Origin: Desulfospira joergensenii DSM 10085 | GTDB taxonomy: Bacteria > Desulfobacterota > Desulfobacteria > Desulfobacterales > Desulfobacteraceae | Direction: 5' to 3' | Length of the DNA: 64,000 nucleotides | Assembly (NCBI RefSeq): GCF_000420085.1 | Contig: NZ_ATUG01000001.1 | Location: forward strand, 1,178,001 to 1,242,000 | Shown: positions 16,787-25,044 of the stretch, piece by piece | Layout of the letters: the number at the start of each line of letters is the position of its first letter | How positions within the stretch are numbered: the first letter of the stretch is position 1 | Position numbers and translations under genes: made by a program | Notes under the pieces: generated by a model | Databases searched by the model: none | The model's input: only the letters and a program-made list of their open reading frames with translations | Told to the model about the DNA's origin: nothing

Positions 16787-17557
16787 CTATACTCCAAAAC
16801 TTTTCAGCAAAGACCCTGCAATCAAATGCCACCCGTCCACCAGGACAAAGAGCATGAGCTTAAAGGGCAGGGATATCATCACGGGAGGCAGCATCATCAT
16901 GCCCATGGCCAGGAGAACCGATGCCACAACCATATCAATGACAAGAAAGGGGATGTACAGAACAAACCCGACAATAAATGCGGTTTTCAACTCGGAGATC
17001 ACATAGGCCGGAATCAGTACCAGCAGGGATGCCTGGTCCCGGGTTTCCGGTTTTTTCATGTCCGCCCCTTTAACGAACAGGGCAATGTCGGCTTCCCGGG
17101 TATTGAGAAGCAAAAATTTACGGATCGGTTTCTGGGCCTCATCAAAGGCGGTTTCATATGTTATTTCCCGTTCCAGATAGGGATTGAGAGCCCGGTTATA
17201 CACGTCCAGGGCAACCGGTTTGATAATGAAAAAGGTCATGAAAAGGGCCAGCCCGACAATGACCTGATTGGGCGGACTGGTCTGGGTTCCCATGGCCTGG
17301 CGAAGAAAATGGAATACCACCACCAGCCGGGTAAAGGGGGTCATGAGGATAAGGATGGCCGGTGCCAGGGCAATGATCGTCAAGAGGGCGATGATTTCCA
17401 GGACCACTGCCACCTCTTCCGGCTCGGTGGCTGTTTTCACGTTCAGCTCAAGGGAGGGGATGGGAAAGGTAACGGCCAGGGCGGTTCCCTGCAGGAGAAA
17501 CAACAGTAACAGGCCCCATGCCATGATCCGGTATATGGAATCTTGCCTAAGTCTCAT
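16787..17557 (-). CDS. fliP: Flagellar export gate protein FliP
   Basis: FliP forms the core ring of the export channel. The 256-residue product has a cleavable-type signal sequence (about residues 10-29, ending GTALA), then hydrophobic segments with the hallmark APAILILMTPFTRLVVVFHFLRQAMGTQTSPPNQVIVGLALFMTFF and the C-terminal LLAMGMMMLPPVMISLPFKLMLFVLVDGW. It overlaps the fliO stop by 11 bases. Confidence 0.98.
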   Translation of the reverse strand: MRLRQDSIYRIMAWGLLLLFLLQGTALAVTFPIPSLELNVKTATEPEEVAVVLEIIALLTIIALAPAILILMTPFTRLVVVFHFLRQAMGTQTSPPNQVIVGLALFMTFFIIKPVALDVYNRALNPYLEREITYETAFDEAQKPIRKFLLLNTREADIALFVKGADMKKPETRDQASLLVLIPAYVISELKTAFIVGFVLYIPFLVIDMVVASVLLAMGMMMLPPVMISLPFKLMLFVLVDGWHLIAGSLLKSFGV

Positions 17558-17951
17558 TTTCCCCGGCCTCTTTTAGATCATTTTCCTTTCCGGAAACAGG
17601 TCCGGGTGCCTTTCCAAGGGCCCGGCCCAGAAACCCGGAAAAACCGCCTTTTTCCTGCATCTTGTCTTCAGATATGGAAACGCTCTTATCCATGGTTGAA
17701 ATTTTTGAAATCGCGGAAGGGGTCACCCCGATCAGGATAGTCTCTTCCATAACATTGACCAGGACCAGTTTTTCCTTTGGGGAAAGATGGTGGGTGGCCA
17801 GGACCCGGATGAGCTGTCCTGAACCTTTGAGCCCTTTCCGGGCTGAAAACCGCCGGAGCAGATAAAAAATGAGAAGAAGCAGGGCCAGAACCAGAAAAAG
17901 CATGGAAAAGGTTCTGAAAAAGGCGATCCATATTTCAGAGTCTGTGTTCAT
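17547..17951 (-). CDS. fliO: Flagellar export assembly protein FliO
   Basis: FliO aids assembly of the FliP ring. The 134-residue product has one N-terminal membrane helix (about 9-30, FFRTFSMLFLVLALLLLIFYLL). A short cytoplasmic domain with the typical GSGQLIRVLATHHLSPKEKLVLVNVMEETILIGVTPSAI stretch follows, then a disordered tail. FliO is poorly conserved, but the position between fliN and fliP, with overlaps of 4 and 11 bases, makes the call firm. Confidence 0.93.
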   Translation of the reverse strand: MNTDSEIWIAFFRTFSMLFLVLALLLLIFYLLRRFSARKGLKGSGQLIRVLATHHLSPKEKLVLVNVMEETILIGVTPSAISKISTMDKSVSISEDKMQEKGGFSGFLGRALGKAPGPVSGKENDLKEAGENET

Positions 17952-18286
17952 CCTTCCTCGGATGCCAGGGATTTTACCCGGTCTATGGGGGTGATGACAT
18001 CGGTGAGCCTGACCCCGAATTTCTCATTGACCACCACCACTTCTCCCCTGGCAATGAGCTTCCGGTTGATGTAGACCTCCAAAGGTTCACCGGCCAGTTT
18101 GTTCAGCTCGATAATGGACCCCTGTCCCAGCTGGAGCAGATCATTGACCAGCATCTTGGTCTTTCCCAATTCCACGGAAAGCTCCAGGGGAATATCCAGG
18201 ATAAAATCGAGTTCCCTTGAACTCTGTTCCTCGGATCTAACCTCGGTCTCCTGGGCTTCGTCTTCAACTTCGTTTTCTTCAGCCAT
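17948..18286 (-). CDS. fliN: Flagellar switch protein FliN
   Basis: FliN is the C-ring subunit that, with FliM and FliG, sets rotation direction and binds FliH. The 112-residue product has an acidic N-terminal extension (about 1-28) and one SPOA domain (about 30-105: LDIPLELSVELGKTKMLVNDLLQLGQGSIIELNKLAGEPLEVYINRKLIARGEVVVVNEKFGVRLTDVI). No CheY-docking peptide is present at its N-terminus. It lies 1 base after the fliM stop, so its transcription is exposed to any polar effect of the insertion in fliM. Confidence 0.97.
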   Translation of the reverse strand: MAEENEVEDEAQETEVRSEEQSSRELDFILDIPLELSVELGKTKMLVNDLLQLGQGSIIELNKLAGEPLEVYINRKLIARGEVVVVNEKFGVRLTDVITPIDRVKSLASEEG

Positions 18287-18287
18287 G

Positions 18288-19076
18288 TTAATTCTCGCAA
18301 TCTGTAATTATTTTGTCCTGTATCTGGAATGCCTGGAATCCCCTCTGGACCCCGATAAATCCCTTAAGCTTTTCCAGCCCGTCCACATAACAGCTCAACG
18401 GGTCTGTGGCATCGTTATCCAATTGGATCACGTCCCCCTTCTGCATATAGAGAAGCCTTTCCCCGGTGATTTCGGTTTTCCCCAGCTGGATCCTCAAATC
18501 CACCTCGGAATTGAGGATCACCTCTTTGATCATCTTGAGCCAGTTGGTGTCGATTTCCTCGATTTCCGCCTGAACCCCTGAGGAGAGTTTATTGCGCATG
18601 GGTTCGATCATTGAATAGGGATAGCAGACCACGAGATTTCCGGCCGACTGCTCCAGTTCAATTTCAAACCGGGTCACGATGACCAGGTCCGTGGGCAAAA
18701 CAATGGCCGTAAACTGGGGGTTCATCTCGGACCGGATCAGAGAAGCCTTTACCGGCTCAATGGGGACCCATGAGGCTTCGATATTCTTCAAAACGGCCAG
18801 AACCGCCTTTTTAATCATGACCTCTTCTATGGTGGTGAACTCCCGTCCCTCCACCCTGGCTTTGCCCAAAGCCTCCCCGCCGAAAAAGGTATCGATGAGG
18901 TTATAGACCAGCTGACTCTCAAGAACGATCAGCCCGTGCCCCCTCAAGGGTTCCATCCTGAAAACATGGAGGCTGGTGGGAACGGGCAGGCTCCGGACAA
19001 ACTCTGAAAACTTCAGGGTATCAAAGGGGTTGGCGCTCACATCCACGTTGAGGCTGTAGAAAAAGCCTGAAAGCAC
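18288..19076 (-). pseudogene. fliM: fliM, 3' part (FliM separated by insertion sequence)
   Basis: This frame encodes the FliM middle and C-terminal SPOA domains (from NVDVSANPFDTLKFSEFVRSLPVPTSLHVFRMEPLRGHGL to IQDKIITDCEN), missing the N-terminal 80 or so residues. Genuine fliM sequence begins at base 19050; the first eight or so codons (from a GTG at 19076) come from the insertion sequence. The stop of the 5' part and the opposite orientation of the transposase mean normal FliM cannot be made. A truncated FliM lacking the CheY-docking peptide could be translated only if the insertion supplies a promoter. Joining 21119-20882 to 19045-18288 gives an uninterrupted 331-residue FliM. Confidence 0.95.
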
Positions 19077-19084
19077 TGGAGATT

Positions 19085-19114
19085 CTTATCAATTTGTGCT
19101 AGATTTTTCTTCAA
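19085..19114 (-). promoter_or_regulatory. Candidate outward promoter at the insertion-sequence left end
   Basis: On the minus strand TTGAAG (19114-19109), an 18-base spacer and GATAAG (19090-19085) match four of six consensus positions each and would fire out of the element into the fliM 3' part and the downstream flagellar genes. The start would fall near 19078, almost on the GTG at 19076. This is a weak sequence-only prediction. Confidence 0.3.
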
Positions 19115-19152
19115 AACAGATAGAAAAACCGCAGACCAGACAAGAGTAAAAA

Positions 19153-20697
19153 ATGGCCAAATATAAAGACTATTCATACGATCAAGGTGTTTTCCTTCCG
19201 GTCTATTTTGACAGACAGATCCTGCCGGGCACATTCGAATATACCCTCAGTCATTTGATTGACAATGAACTGGATTTGAGTGTTTTCGACAAACGGTATA
19301 AAAACGATGATACCGGGGCTCCTGCCTATGATCCCAGGATCCTTTTAAAAATAATTCTTTATGCTTATTCAAGGGGGATCACATCCAGCCGGAAAATCTC
19401 CCAATGCTGCGAAGAAAACATTATCTTCATGGCCCTGTCCGCTCATACAAGACCTCATTTCACGACCATCGCTGATTTTGTTTCCAGCCAGGATGAAGAG
19501 GCTGTCGCTCTGTTTCAAGAAATCATCCTTATCTGCGATGAGATGAACCTGATCGGCAGGGAAATGTTTGCTGTGGACGGCTGTAAGCTGCCTTCCAATG
19601 CCTCAAAGGAATGGAGCGGCACCAAGGCCGATTTTAAGAAAAAAGCCCTTAAACTTGAAAAAGCCATAGAACATATCATTGAAAAGCACCGGCAAATCGA
19701 TGACATTGAAGAGAAAAACAATATCATCGAGTCCGATGCAAAGTATATGGCAACGCTTCAAAAGCAGATTAAAAAGATCCGTGAATGGGTAAACGACAAT
19801 GATGATAAACCGGGTGCCGGTGGCAAACCCATAAAGTCCAACATCACTGATAACGATTCTGCCAAAATGAAATCATCAAAGGGTTATATCCAGGGATACA
19901 ACGGCCTGGCCATGGTGGACAGCAAACATCAAGTGATTGTGGGTGCCGAAGCCTATGGAAAAGGGCCAGAACAGGATTTGTTGAAACCGATGATTGAATC
20001 CACAAAGGGCAATCTGGAAGATAGTGTTTTTGAAAAGACCCTTTTGACAGCAGACAGCGGATTTCACACCAAGGACAATATGGATATGCTGGCTAAAGAA
20101 GGGATTGACGCCTATGTGGCCGATAACCGGTTCCGCAAACGAGATCCCCGGTTTAAAGATAATGACCGCTACAAAGAAAGGCATCGTAAAGAGATCGCAG
20201 GAAAACGGAAAAAATCCCAATTGTATTCAAAAGAAGACTTCTATTTTGATCCTGATTTTAAATTTTGCATGTGTCCGGCCGGAAAGCGGCTTTACCGAAG
20301 TGGCAGAGGTTTCGATACCCATGGCAATTTTGTAACGCGATTCAAGGCGCCTAAATCCGCTTGCGGCCCTTGTAAGCTCAGATCAAAATGCCTTCGTCAT
20401 CCAGACAGATCTCCCAAGAGATCGGTGGCATATTTTCATAGCGGGACAAAGAACAAAGATGCCCCGGACACAGCCACGGAAAGGATGAAACAAAAAATCG
20501 ACTCCGCCTTGGGTCGGATGATTTATTCCAAGCGGCTCGGGACAGTAGAACCGGTGTTTGGCCATATTCGGCATACGATAAAGTTGGACAGGTTCACTTT
20601 GAGAGGGAAAATCAAGGTTAATTGTCAATGGCTGCTGTTCTGCGCTTTGCATAATTTGAAAAAGATACATCGGTATGGTTCGATCCCAGCCACATAA
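19153..20697 (+). CDS. IS1182-family transposase
   Basis: The 514-residue DDE transposase has an N-terminal DUF772-type domain (about residues 20-115, with FEYTLSHLIDNELDLSVFDKRY and YDPRILLKIILYAYSRGITSSRKI). A coiled stretch (about 160-220) leads to the catalytic core: first Asp in FAVDGCKLPSNAS (near 140), second in LTADSGFHTKDNMDML (near 300), and the C-terminal Glu in GTVEPVFGHIRH (near 465). A four-Cys cluster (about 375-420) lies before the last. All key residues and an AGAGTAAAAA leader are intact, so the element may be active. It is transcribed opposite to fliM. Confidence 0.93.
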   Translation: MAKYKDYSYDQGVFLPVYFDRQILPGTFEYTLSHLIDNELDLSVFDKRYKNDDTGAPAYDPRILLKIILYAYSRGITSSRKISQCCEENIIFMALSAHTRPHFTTIADFVSSQDEEAVALFQEIILICDEMNLIGREMFAVDGCKLPSNASKEWSGTKADFKKKALKLEKAIEHIIEKHRQIDDIEEKNNIIESDAKYMATLQKQIKKIREWVNDNDDKPGAGGKPIKSNITDNDSAKMKSSKGYIQGYNGLAMVDSKHQVIVGAEAYGKGPEQDLLKPMIESTKGNLEDSVFEKTLLTADSGFHTKDNMDMLAKEGIDAYVADNRFRKRDPRFKDNDRYKERHRKEIAGKRKKSQLYSKEDFYFDPDFKFCMCPAGKRLYRSGRGFDTHGNFVTRFKAPKSACGPCKLRSKCLRHPDRSPKRSVAYFHSGTKNKDAPDTATERMKQKIDSALGRMIYSKRLGTVEPVFGHIRHTIKLDRFTLRGKIKVNCQWLLFCALHNLKKIHRYGSIPAT

Positions 20698-20867
20698 AGG
20701 AAGGGCATGGGGGAACAGATCTCTCTTTATCAGAGGCTGATATTGCGGTCTTAAGAGACAGTTACAATAGCGTAATCGATTTTAACGACAGAATTAACAT
20801 AGAATAATAAAAAACAAGAGGCTGAGAATAATTTCATAGCGGCAAATGACTACCGCCTAAAAATGAC

Positions 20868-21119
20868 TTATTCTACAGACTCGTTGGTCTGCAGCAGGGA
20901 GGACAGGGTTGCCCGGACCTCCCTGGACAACCGCTCGTTGATCACATCAAAGGTGGGCATCCTTGCCCGGACCACCTTGTCCTGGCTGGTGAAGTCATAG
21001 GCCAGAACCCCTTCTACAGTCTCGGCCGGTTTTTCTGCGTCCCCCTCGGTCTCGACCTCGCCTGAATCCAGGCCGTCCAATAGACTGTCAACTTCGTCCT
21101 GGGATAGAATTTCGCTCAT
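20868..21119 (-). pseudogene. fliM: fliM, 5' part (with CheY-docking peptide)
   Basis: This fragment encodes the FliM N-terminus, MSEILSQDEVDSLLDGLDSGE, with the CheY-docking peptide at residues 5-14, the acidic linker, and the start of the middle domain (VVRARMPTFDVINERLSREVRATLSSLLQTN). Genuine fliM sequence ends at base 20882; the last few codons before the stop at 20868 are from the insertion. If expressed from the fliL promoter it would make an 83-residue peptide that might still bind CheY-P but cannot join the C ring. It begins 7 bases after fliL. Confidence 0.95.
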
Positions 21120-21126
21120 GGGTTCA

Positions 21127-21714
21127 TCACTGCATTATAAAATTTGTAAAATATAGATTCCTGACCATGGCCTTGGGAAATAAAGCGTTTATGCTTTTGA
21201 GCAGCTCATATTTCAGCCGGATCTTTCCTTCCGGACTTCTCAGTTCAAGCCATGCCAGTTCCCGGACCTGATTTTGAACGATTCTCCTGATCCTGTCCTC
21301 CATTGAATATACCTGCATTTGGTACCTGTAGTCCATGAGTTCAAGGGAGAGGGAAAGGCTGATCCGTTCCATTGTGGATCCGGATTTTAAGGGGAGCCTT
21401 TCAAAGGACTCAAATGTGACGATATCCTGAAAAACTTCTTCCTGTTCCGGCTTACCATCTTCCACCGTCCCGGACTTGCCCATGGTGCCGGTCTCTTCAT
21501 TGGAAGGATCGGAAAAAAAGAAAAACCAGGCACCGGCGATTGCCCCGAAAATCACCAGAACCAGTACCAGAAATAGAACCATTCGTTTTCGGTTGCCCAG
21601 AATTTTTCCTAGGAGCCCCTTTTTTCCGGACGGATCCGGTTTCTCCTTACCGGAATCTTCCCCGGTGTGATCCCTCTCGGGTTCCTCGATCTCATCTAAA
21701 AGGTCTTCAGCCAA
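21127..21714 (-). CDS. fliL: Flagellar stator-associated protein FliL
   Basis: FliL is a single-pass inner-membrane protein that surrounds and supports the stator. The 195-residue product has an acidic cytoplasmic stretch (1-44), one membrane helix (about 46-68, VLFLVLVLVIFGAIAGAWFFFF) and a periplasmic FliL domain (about 100-195, ending AMVRNLYFTNFIMQ). It is the first gene of the fliL-to-flhX operon, about 90 bases downstream of a consensus sigma-54 element. Confidence 0.93.
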   Translation of the reverse strand: MAEDLLDEIEEPERDHTGEDSGKEKPDPSGKKGLLGKILGNRKRMVLFLVLVLVIFGAIAGAWFFFFSDPSNEETGTMGKSGTVEDGKPEQEEVFQDIVTFESFERLPLKSGSTMERISLSLSLELMDYRYQMQVYSMEDRIRRIVQNQVRELAWLELRSPEGKIRLKYELLKSINALFPKAMVRNLYFTNFIMQ

Positions 21715-21803
21715 AGCATCCCCCGTTCAATTGACAGTCCGAACCAACCCGCCCGTCCGGGATTTTTGTCCCCTGGATATGGCCCACAATCATCTGTTAA
21801 TTA

Positions 21804-21819
21804 AGCAATCCCTGTGCCA
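21804..21819 (-). promoter_or_regulatory. Sigma-54 promoter of fliL operon
   Basis: The minus strand reads TGGCAC-AGGGA-TTGCT, a perfect match to the sigma-54 -24/-12 consensus. The predicted start is near base 21792, about 78 bases before fliL. It would drive the longest flagellar operon in the window, now interrupted after fliM codon 79 or so by the insertion sequence. Confidence 0.85.
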
Positions 21820-22053
21820 GGTGAATCATTCCCCTGGATTCTTCCCGGCTCAGCCCCTCAATTATATGAAGAATGGAGGGATTTTGCAAAGTTTTTAAAT
21901 TCTGCTAAAGGTCAGGATCCTTTGTTCTCAACGGTGCCGCAGAGGTTGGGATGGGTTCAACCCACTGGGCCGGCGCCCGCGTTGTATGCTTTCAATAACC
22001 CGGCACAGGGCATGATTTTTTAAAATGGCAGGGGAAAAAATAAAGGAAGGATC

Positions 22054-22069
22054 TGTCAAATCTTTGACA
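22054..22069. other. Perfect palindrome in the fliL-flgE gap
   Basis: TGTCAAA-TC-TTTGACA is a perfect inverted repeat with 7-bp arms, a plausible dimer-binding site. It sits in the 445-base gap between the flgE stop and fliL, upstream of the fliL sigma-54 element. The rest of the gap (21820-22110) has no gene I recognise. Minus-strand reading gives two short protein-like stretches split by stop codons, perhaps a decayed gene. Confidence 0.35.
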
Positions 22070-22116
22070 ATCACCGGGGGACAGACCGGTTGAAGACCTG
22101 CCCCGGTTATTGAAAG

Positions 22117-22143
22117 GGCTCTGCCCTGGATCAGGGCAGAGCC
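22117..22143 (-). terminator. Terminator after flgE
   Basis: A 12-bp perfect stem (GGCTCTGCCCTG with its complement) around a 3-base GAT loop lies 17 bases after the flgE stop. On the minus strand it is followed only by CCCTTTCAAT, a weak T-tract, so termination may be partial. It separates fliK-flgD-flgE from the fliL operon. Confidence 0.7.
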
Positions 22144-22159
22144 TAGGGAGGCATTAGGT

Positions 22160-24997
22160 CTATCGCTTCATCTGGATCACGGTCTGCATCATGTCATCCA
22201 CAGTGGTAATGGTCTTTGAGTTGGCCTGGAACCCGCGCTGGTTGGTGATCATGGAAACAAACTCCTCTGAGATATCCACGTTGGACATCTCCAGGGAATT
22301 GGGCGCAAGAGTCCCAAGCCCGTTTTCACCGGGTCTGTTGGTAATTGCACCGCCGCTTTCCCTTGTCTCACTGAAAAGGTTCCCCCCCTCGCTGTTCAGG
22401 CCATAGTTGTTCAGAAATTTTGCCAGCCCGATCCGGAAAAGGGGAATCAACTCGCCATTGGAATAAATACCTGTCATGACGCCGTCGGAAGACACGTCCA
22501 CTCCATCAAGGTCCCCGGCCGAATACCCGTCGGCATCCTGGAATCGGGTGTACGACGCTCTGGAGTATTGTGTGGTTGCCTGGGATCCGTTGACAAAATT
22601 GTTATCCTTGTAAACGCTTCCCATATCAAGCTCGAGTTTGGTCTCGGTGGACCCGTACTCGCCGCCCAGGAAATCCGCTGTAAAGGCGTAGTAACCGGTA
22701 TCTGTAATCTCACTCTTGTCGATCTCGGTCCATGCCGTAGACCCCAGAATATCGAAATCAATTTCGTTTCTGTCCACCCAGGGCCGGGTGCCGCCTCCTA
22801 AATCCAGGGGGTCATCAAACACCCACCGGATGTCGTCATTGTCCGAGTCGTTGCCCGAACCGTCAAGGTCGATCACAGCCTCTTCCCGGTCCCCCTTGAG
22901 GGTGGCATTGGCATATTCGGCCGGGGGCACGTCCGGGTCCGTATCAAAGACAAAAGTGTACACATCCGGCGGAGTCATCGTTCCGCCTCCTGCCGTGGGA
23001 CTGAAGGTGATGTCCTTGGATCCGTTCCCGTTAAAGTCTATGCCGAATCCCTGGGTCGGAATGGTACCGGCCGTACTCAGGACAGCAGCCGCGTATTCTT
23101 CGGGAGGAGTGGGATCCATGGTGAAAGCGATGGTCTCATTGTTCGCATTGGTCAATGCCGTTCCAAAGGTATATTTGACGGTTGAGGCATCCGCCGAACT
23201 CGCGTACCAGATATCAAATACCACATCTGTGGAGTTGCTGGCCGCAGGATCAATGGCAATAAAAGTATTTCCCACCTGGGCCGAGGTCACGGCAACGGCG
23301 GCTGTGGTCAATGACCACTCCTGTGTGGCTGCCAGCCAGTGAAGTTCCGGAGTATTGGGTAAGGCAGTATCGGTGGCAATGGCCCCTTCGGCTCCCTGGG
23401 TCACGATGGTCAGGTCCGGGGTATTTTGTGAGTTGCTTAATCCGCTGAAGTCATTGGTGAAATCATAGATTTTAATCGCGTCGTTCCAGTCCCAGGTGCC
23501 GCTGTCCCACCGGAGTTTTATATTTTCGGCATACATGGACAGGTCGGCCGGATTGTTGATCACCGTTGTTGAGGCTGTGGTGGCCAGGGTACCGGCCGTA
23601 CCTGTAATGGAAATGCCTGATACCAGGGTGCCGGCGGAATAGGCAACTTCCGGGTTGCTCCAATACCATTGTCCTTCGCCCGTTCCGTTGACATTGGGAT
23701 TCCAGACAATCCCCAGGCCGGAGGAATCTCTCGTCATCACAGAAGGATCGTTGATTTCCAGGGTTCTGTTGTCTGAATTCACTTTATCCCCAAAAAAAGA
23801 CTTTACATTGACATCCTGTTTATGAAGGTCATTTTTGTTGTTGATGTCAAACCCGATGGTGTCCGTTGCCAGGGCCGGCTCATCCAGTTTAATGATAAGG
23901 TCCGGATCGGTTTGGGTGGGATCGGTCTGGTTCAGGACCAGGCGGATCTCCTGGTTATCGGAATATACAATGGTGGCATTGGCATAATTATCAGGTTTTT
24001 CATCCGCCGAAATGATGCCGTTGTTATCCACATCCACAAAATCCCAGGTGGCACCGTCAAATTCAAAAGCAAACCCGTATCCGTCAAGGGCCAGTTCCTC
24101 GTAGTTCAAGATATTGTACTCAACGTCATCCACGGTGTTGACGCCGATGGCTTGGAAATTGCCGAGCCGGCCCGTGAACTCACTCATGGTGATATCCAGG
24201 ACTTCGCCGCTGCTCTGGCTGAAGGTGATGGTTCCCCGGGCCAGCAGGCCCTTGGCATCGGTACCCTGAACCAGGTTCCGGTTATCTTCTTCCGGGTCGC
24301 AGGTGATCACGTATTCCCATTCGGTGCCGGATTTTTTATCATAGTAGATGGTAATATCGTGGGTGCTTCCCAGTGCATCGTACGCTTTGATAACGCATTG
24401 ATGTTCATATTGAGTGGAATTCATATAGATTTCAGAGCCGGCGTTCCAGCTGTTGGAAAGCACCGGTGCGTTGCTGTTGGAATCCGCATCCAGGTTGGTG
24501 ATGGCCGTGACCCTGGTGCTCTTTTTTGGGGGACTTGAAAACGCACTCAAAACAAGATCGGTAATGGCACCGACATCCTCCCCGGTTTCTTCATCGAGAT
24601 TCCAGCCCTGGACCACATATCCTTCCGGGTTGACCAGCTGGCCTTCTTTGTTAAAAAAGAAGTTACCGGCCCGGGTATAGAACGTATTCTCGGAATTGGC
24701 CTGGCGCATGATGAAAAACCCGCTACCGCCGATGGAAATGTCCGTGGCATTGCCCGTGGACTCAAAAGACCCGTCGGAAAAATTCTGGGAGACATCACCC
24801 ACAGCCATGCCCCGGCCCATCTGGTCGCTCCCTCCCTGGGTGGCAACAGACTCGTAAAGGGTATCGGCAAAGGTGGCCCGTCCCCGCTTGAACCCGATGG
24901 TGTTCAGGTTGGAGATATTGTTACCCACCACCTGCAAGGCGTTTCCCATGTTTTTCAGGCCGCTGGTCCCTGTAAATAATGAACTCGATAATGACAT
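22160..24997 (-). CDS. flgE: Flagellar hook protein FlgE (oversized, 945 aa)
   Basis: FlgE polymerises into the hook. The N-terminus (MSLSSSLFTGTSGLKNMGNALQVVGNNISNLNTIGFKRGRATF) and C-terminus (SNVDISEEFVSMITNQRGFQANSKTITTVDDMMQTVIQMKR) are canonical. The central part is more than twice the usual size, since FlgE is typically about 400 residues. It contains at least three related blocks, recognisable by NYANATIVYSDNQ, EYAAAVLSTAGT and EYANATLKGDREE, each near Asp-rich loops such as DLDGSGNDSDNDD that could bind calcium. The extra blocks should be exposed on the hook surface. The start follows GGAGAGG. It is the last gene of fliK-flgD-flgE. Confidence 0.96.
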   Translation of the reverse strand: MSLSSSLFTGTSGLKNMGNALQVVGNNISNLNTIGFKRGRATFADTLYESVATQGGSDQMGRGMAVGDVSQNFSDGSFESTGNATDISIGGSGFFIMRQANSENTFYTRAGNFFFNKEGQLVNPEGYVVQGWNLDEETGEDVGAITDLVLSAFSSPPKKSTRVTAITNLDADSNSNAPVLSNSWNAGSEIYMNSTQYEHQCVIKAYDALGSTHDITIYYDKKSGTEWEYVITCDPEEDNRNLVQGTDAKGLLARGTITFSQSSGEVLDITMSEFTGRLGNFQAIGVNTVDDVEYNILNYEELALDGYGFAFEFDGATWDFVDVDNNGIISADEKPDNYANATIVYSDNQEIRLVLNQTDPTQTDPDLIIKLDEPALATDTIGFDINNKNDLHKQDVNVKSFFGDKVNSDNRTLEINDPSVMTRDSSGLGIVWNPNVNGTGEGQWYWSNPEVAYSAGTLVSGISITGTAGTLATTASTTVINNPADLSMYAENIKLRWDSGTWDWNDAIKIYDFTNDFSGLSNSQNTPDLTIVTQGAEGAIATDTALPNTPELHWLAATQEWSLTTAAVAVTSAQVGNTFIAIDPAASNSTDVVFDIWYASSADASTVKYTFGTALTNANNETIAFTMDPTPPEEYAAAVLSTAGTIPTQGFGIDFNGNGSKDITFSPTAGGGTMTPPDVYTFVFDTDPDVPPAEYANATLKGDREEAVIDLDGSGNDSDNDDIRWVFDDPLDLGGGTRPWVDRNEIDFDILGSTAWTEIDKSEITDTGYYAFTADFLGGEYGSTETKLELDMGSVYKDNNFVNGSQATTQYSRASYTRFQDADGYSAGDLDGVDVSSDGVMTGIYSNGELIPLFRIGLAKFLNNYGLNSEGGNLFSETRESGGAITNRPGENGLGTLAPNSLEMSNVDISEEFVSMITNQRGFQANSKTITTVDDMMQTVIQMKR

Positions 24998-25044
24998 TTT
25001 CCCTCTCCTGTACTTATATAAAACTCAAGATGCTGATTTCCCAG

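Larger units (their letters stand above)
19051..20881 (+). mobile_element. IS1182-type insertion sequence inside fliM
   Basis: The element is 1,831 bp and complete. Terminal inverted repeats are AGGCTGTAGAAAAAGCC at 19051 and, on the opposite strand from 20881, AGTCTGTAGAATAAGTC (14 of 17 identical). The 5-bp direct repeat CGTTG flanks it (19046-19050 and 20882-20886). Deleting the element and one repeat restores the fliM frame through codons for LQTNVDVSAN. One transposase gene on the plus strand fills most of it. Intact ends and a clean duplication imply recent insertion. Confidence 0.93.
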
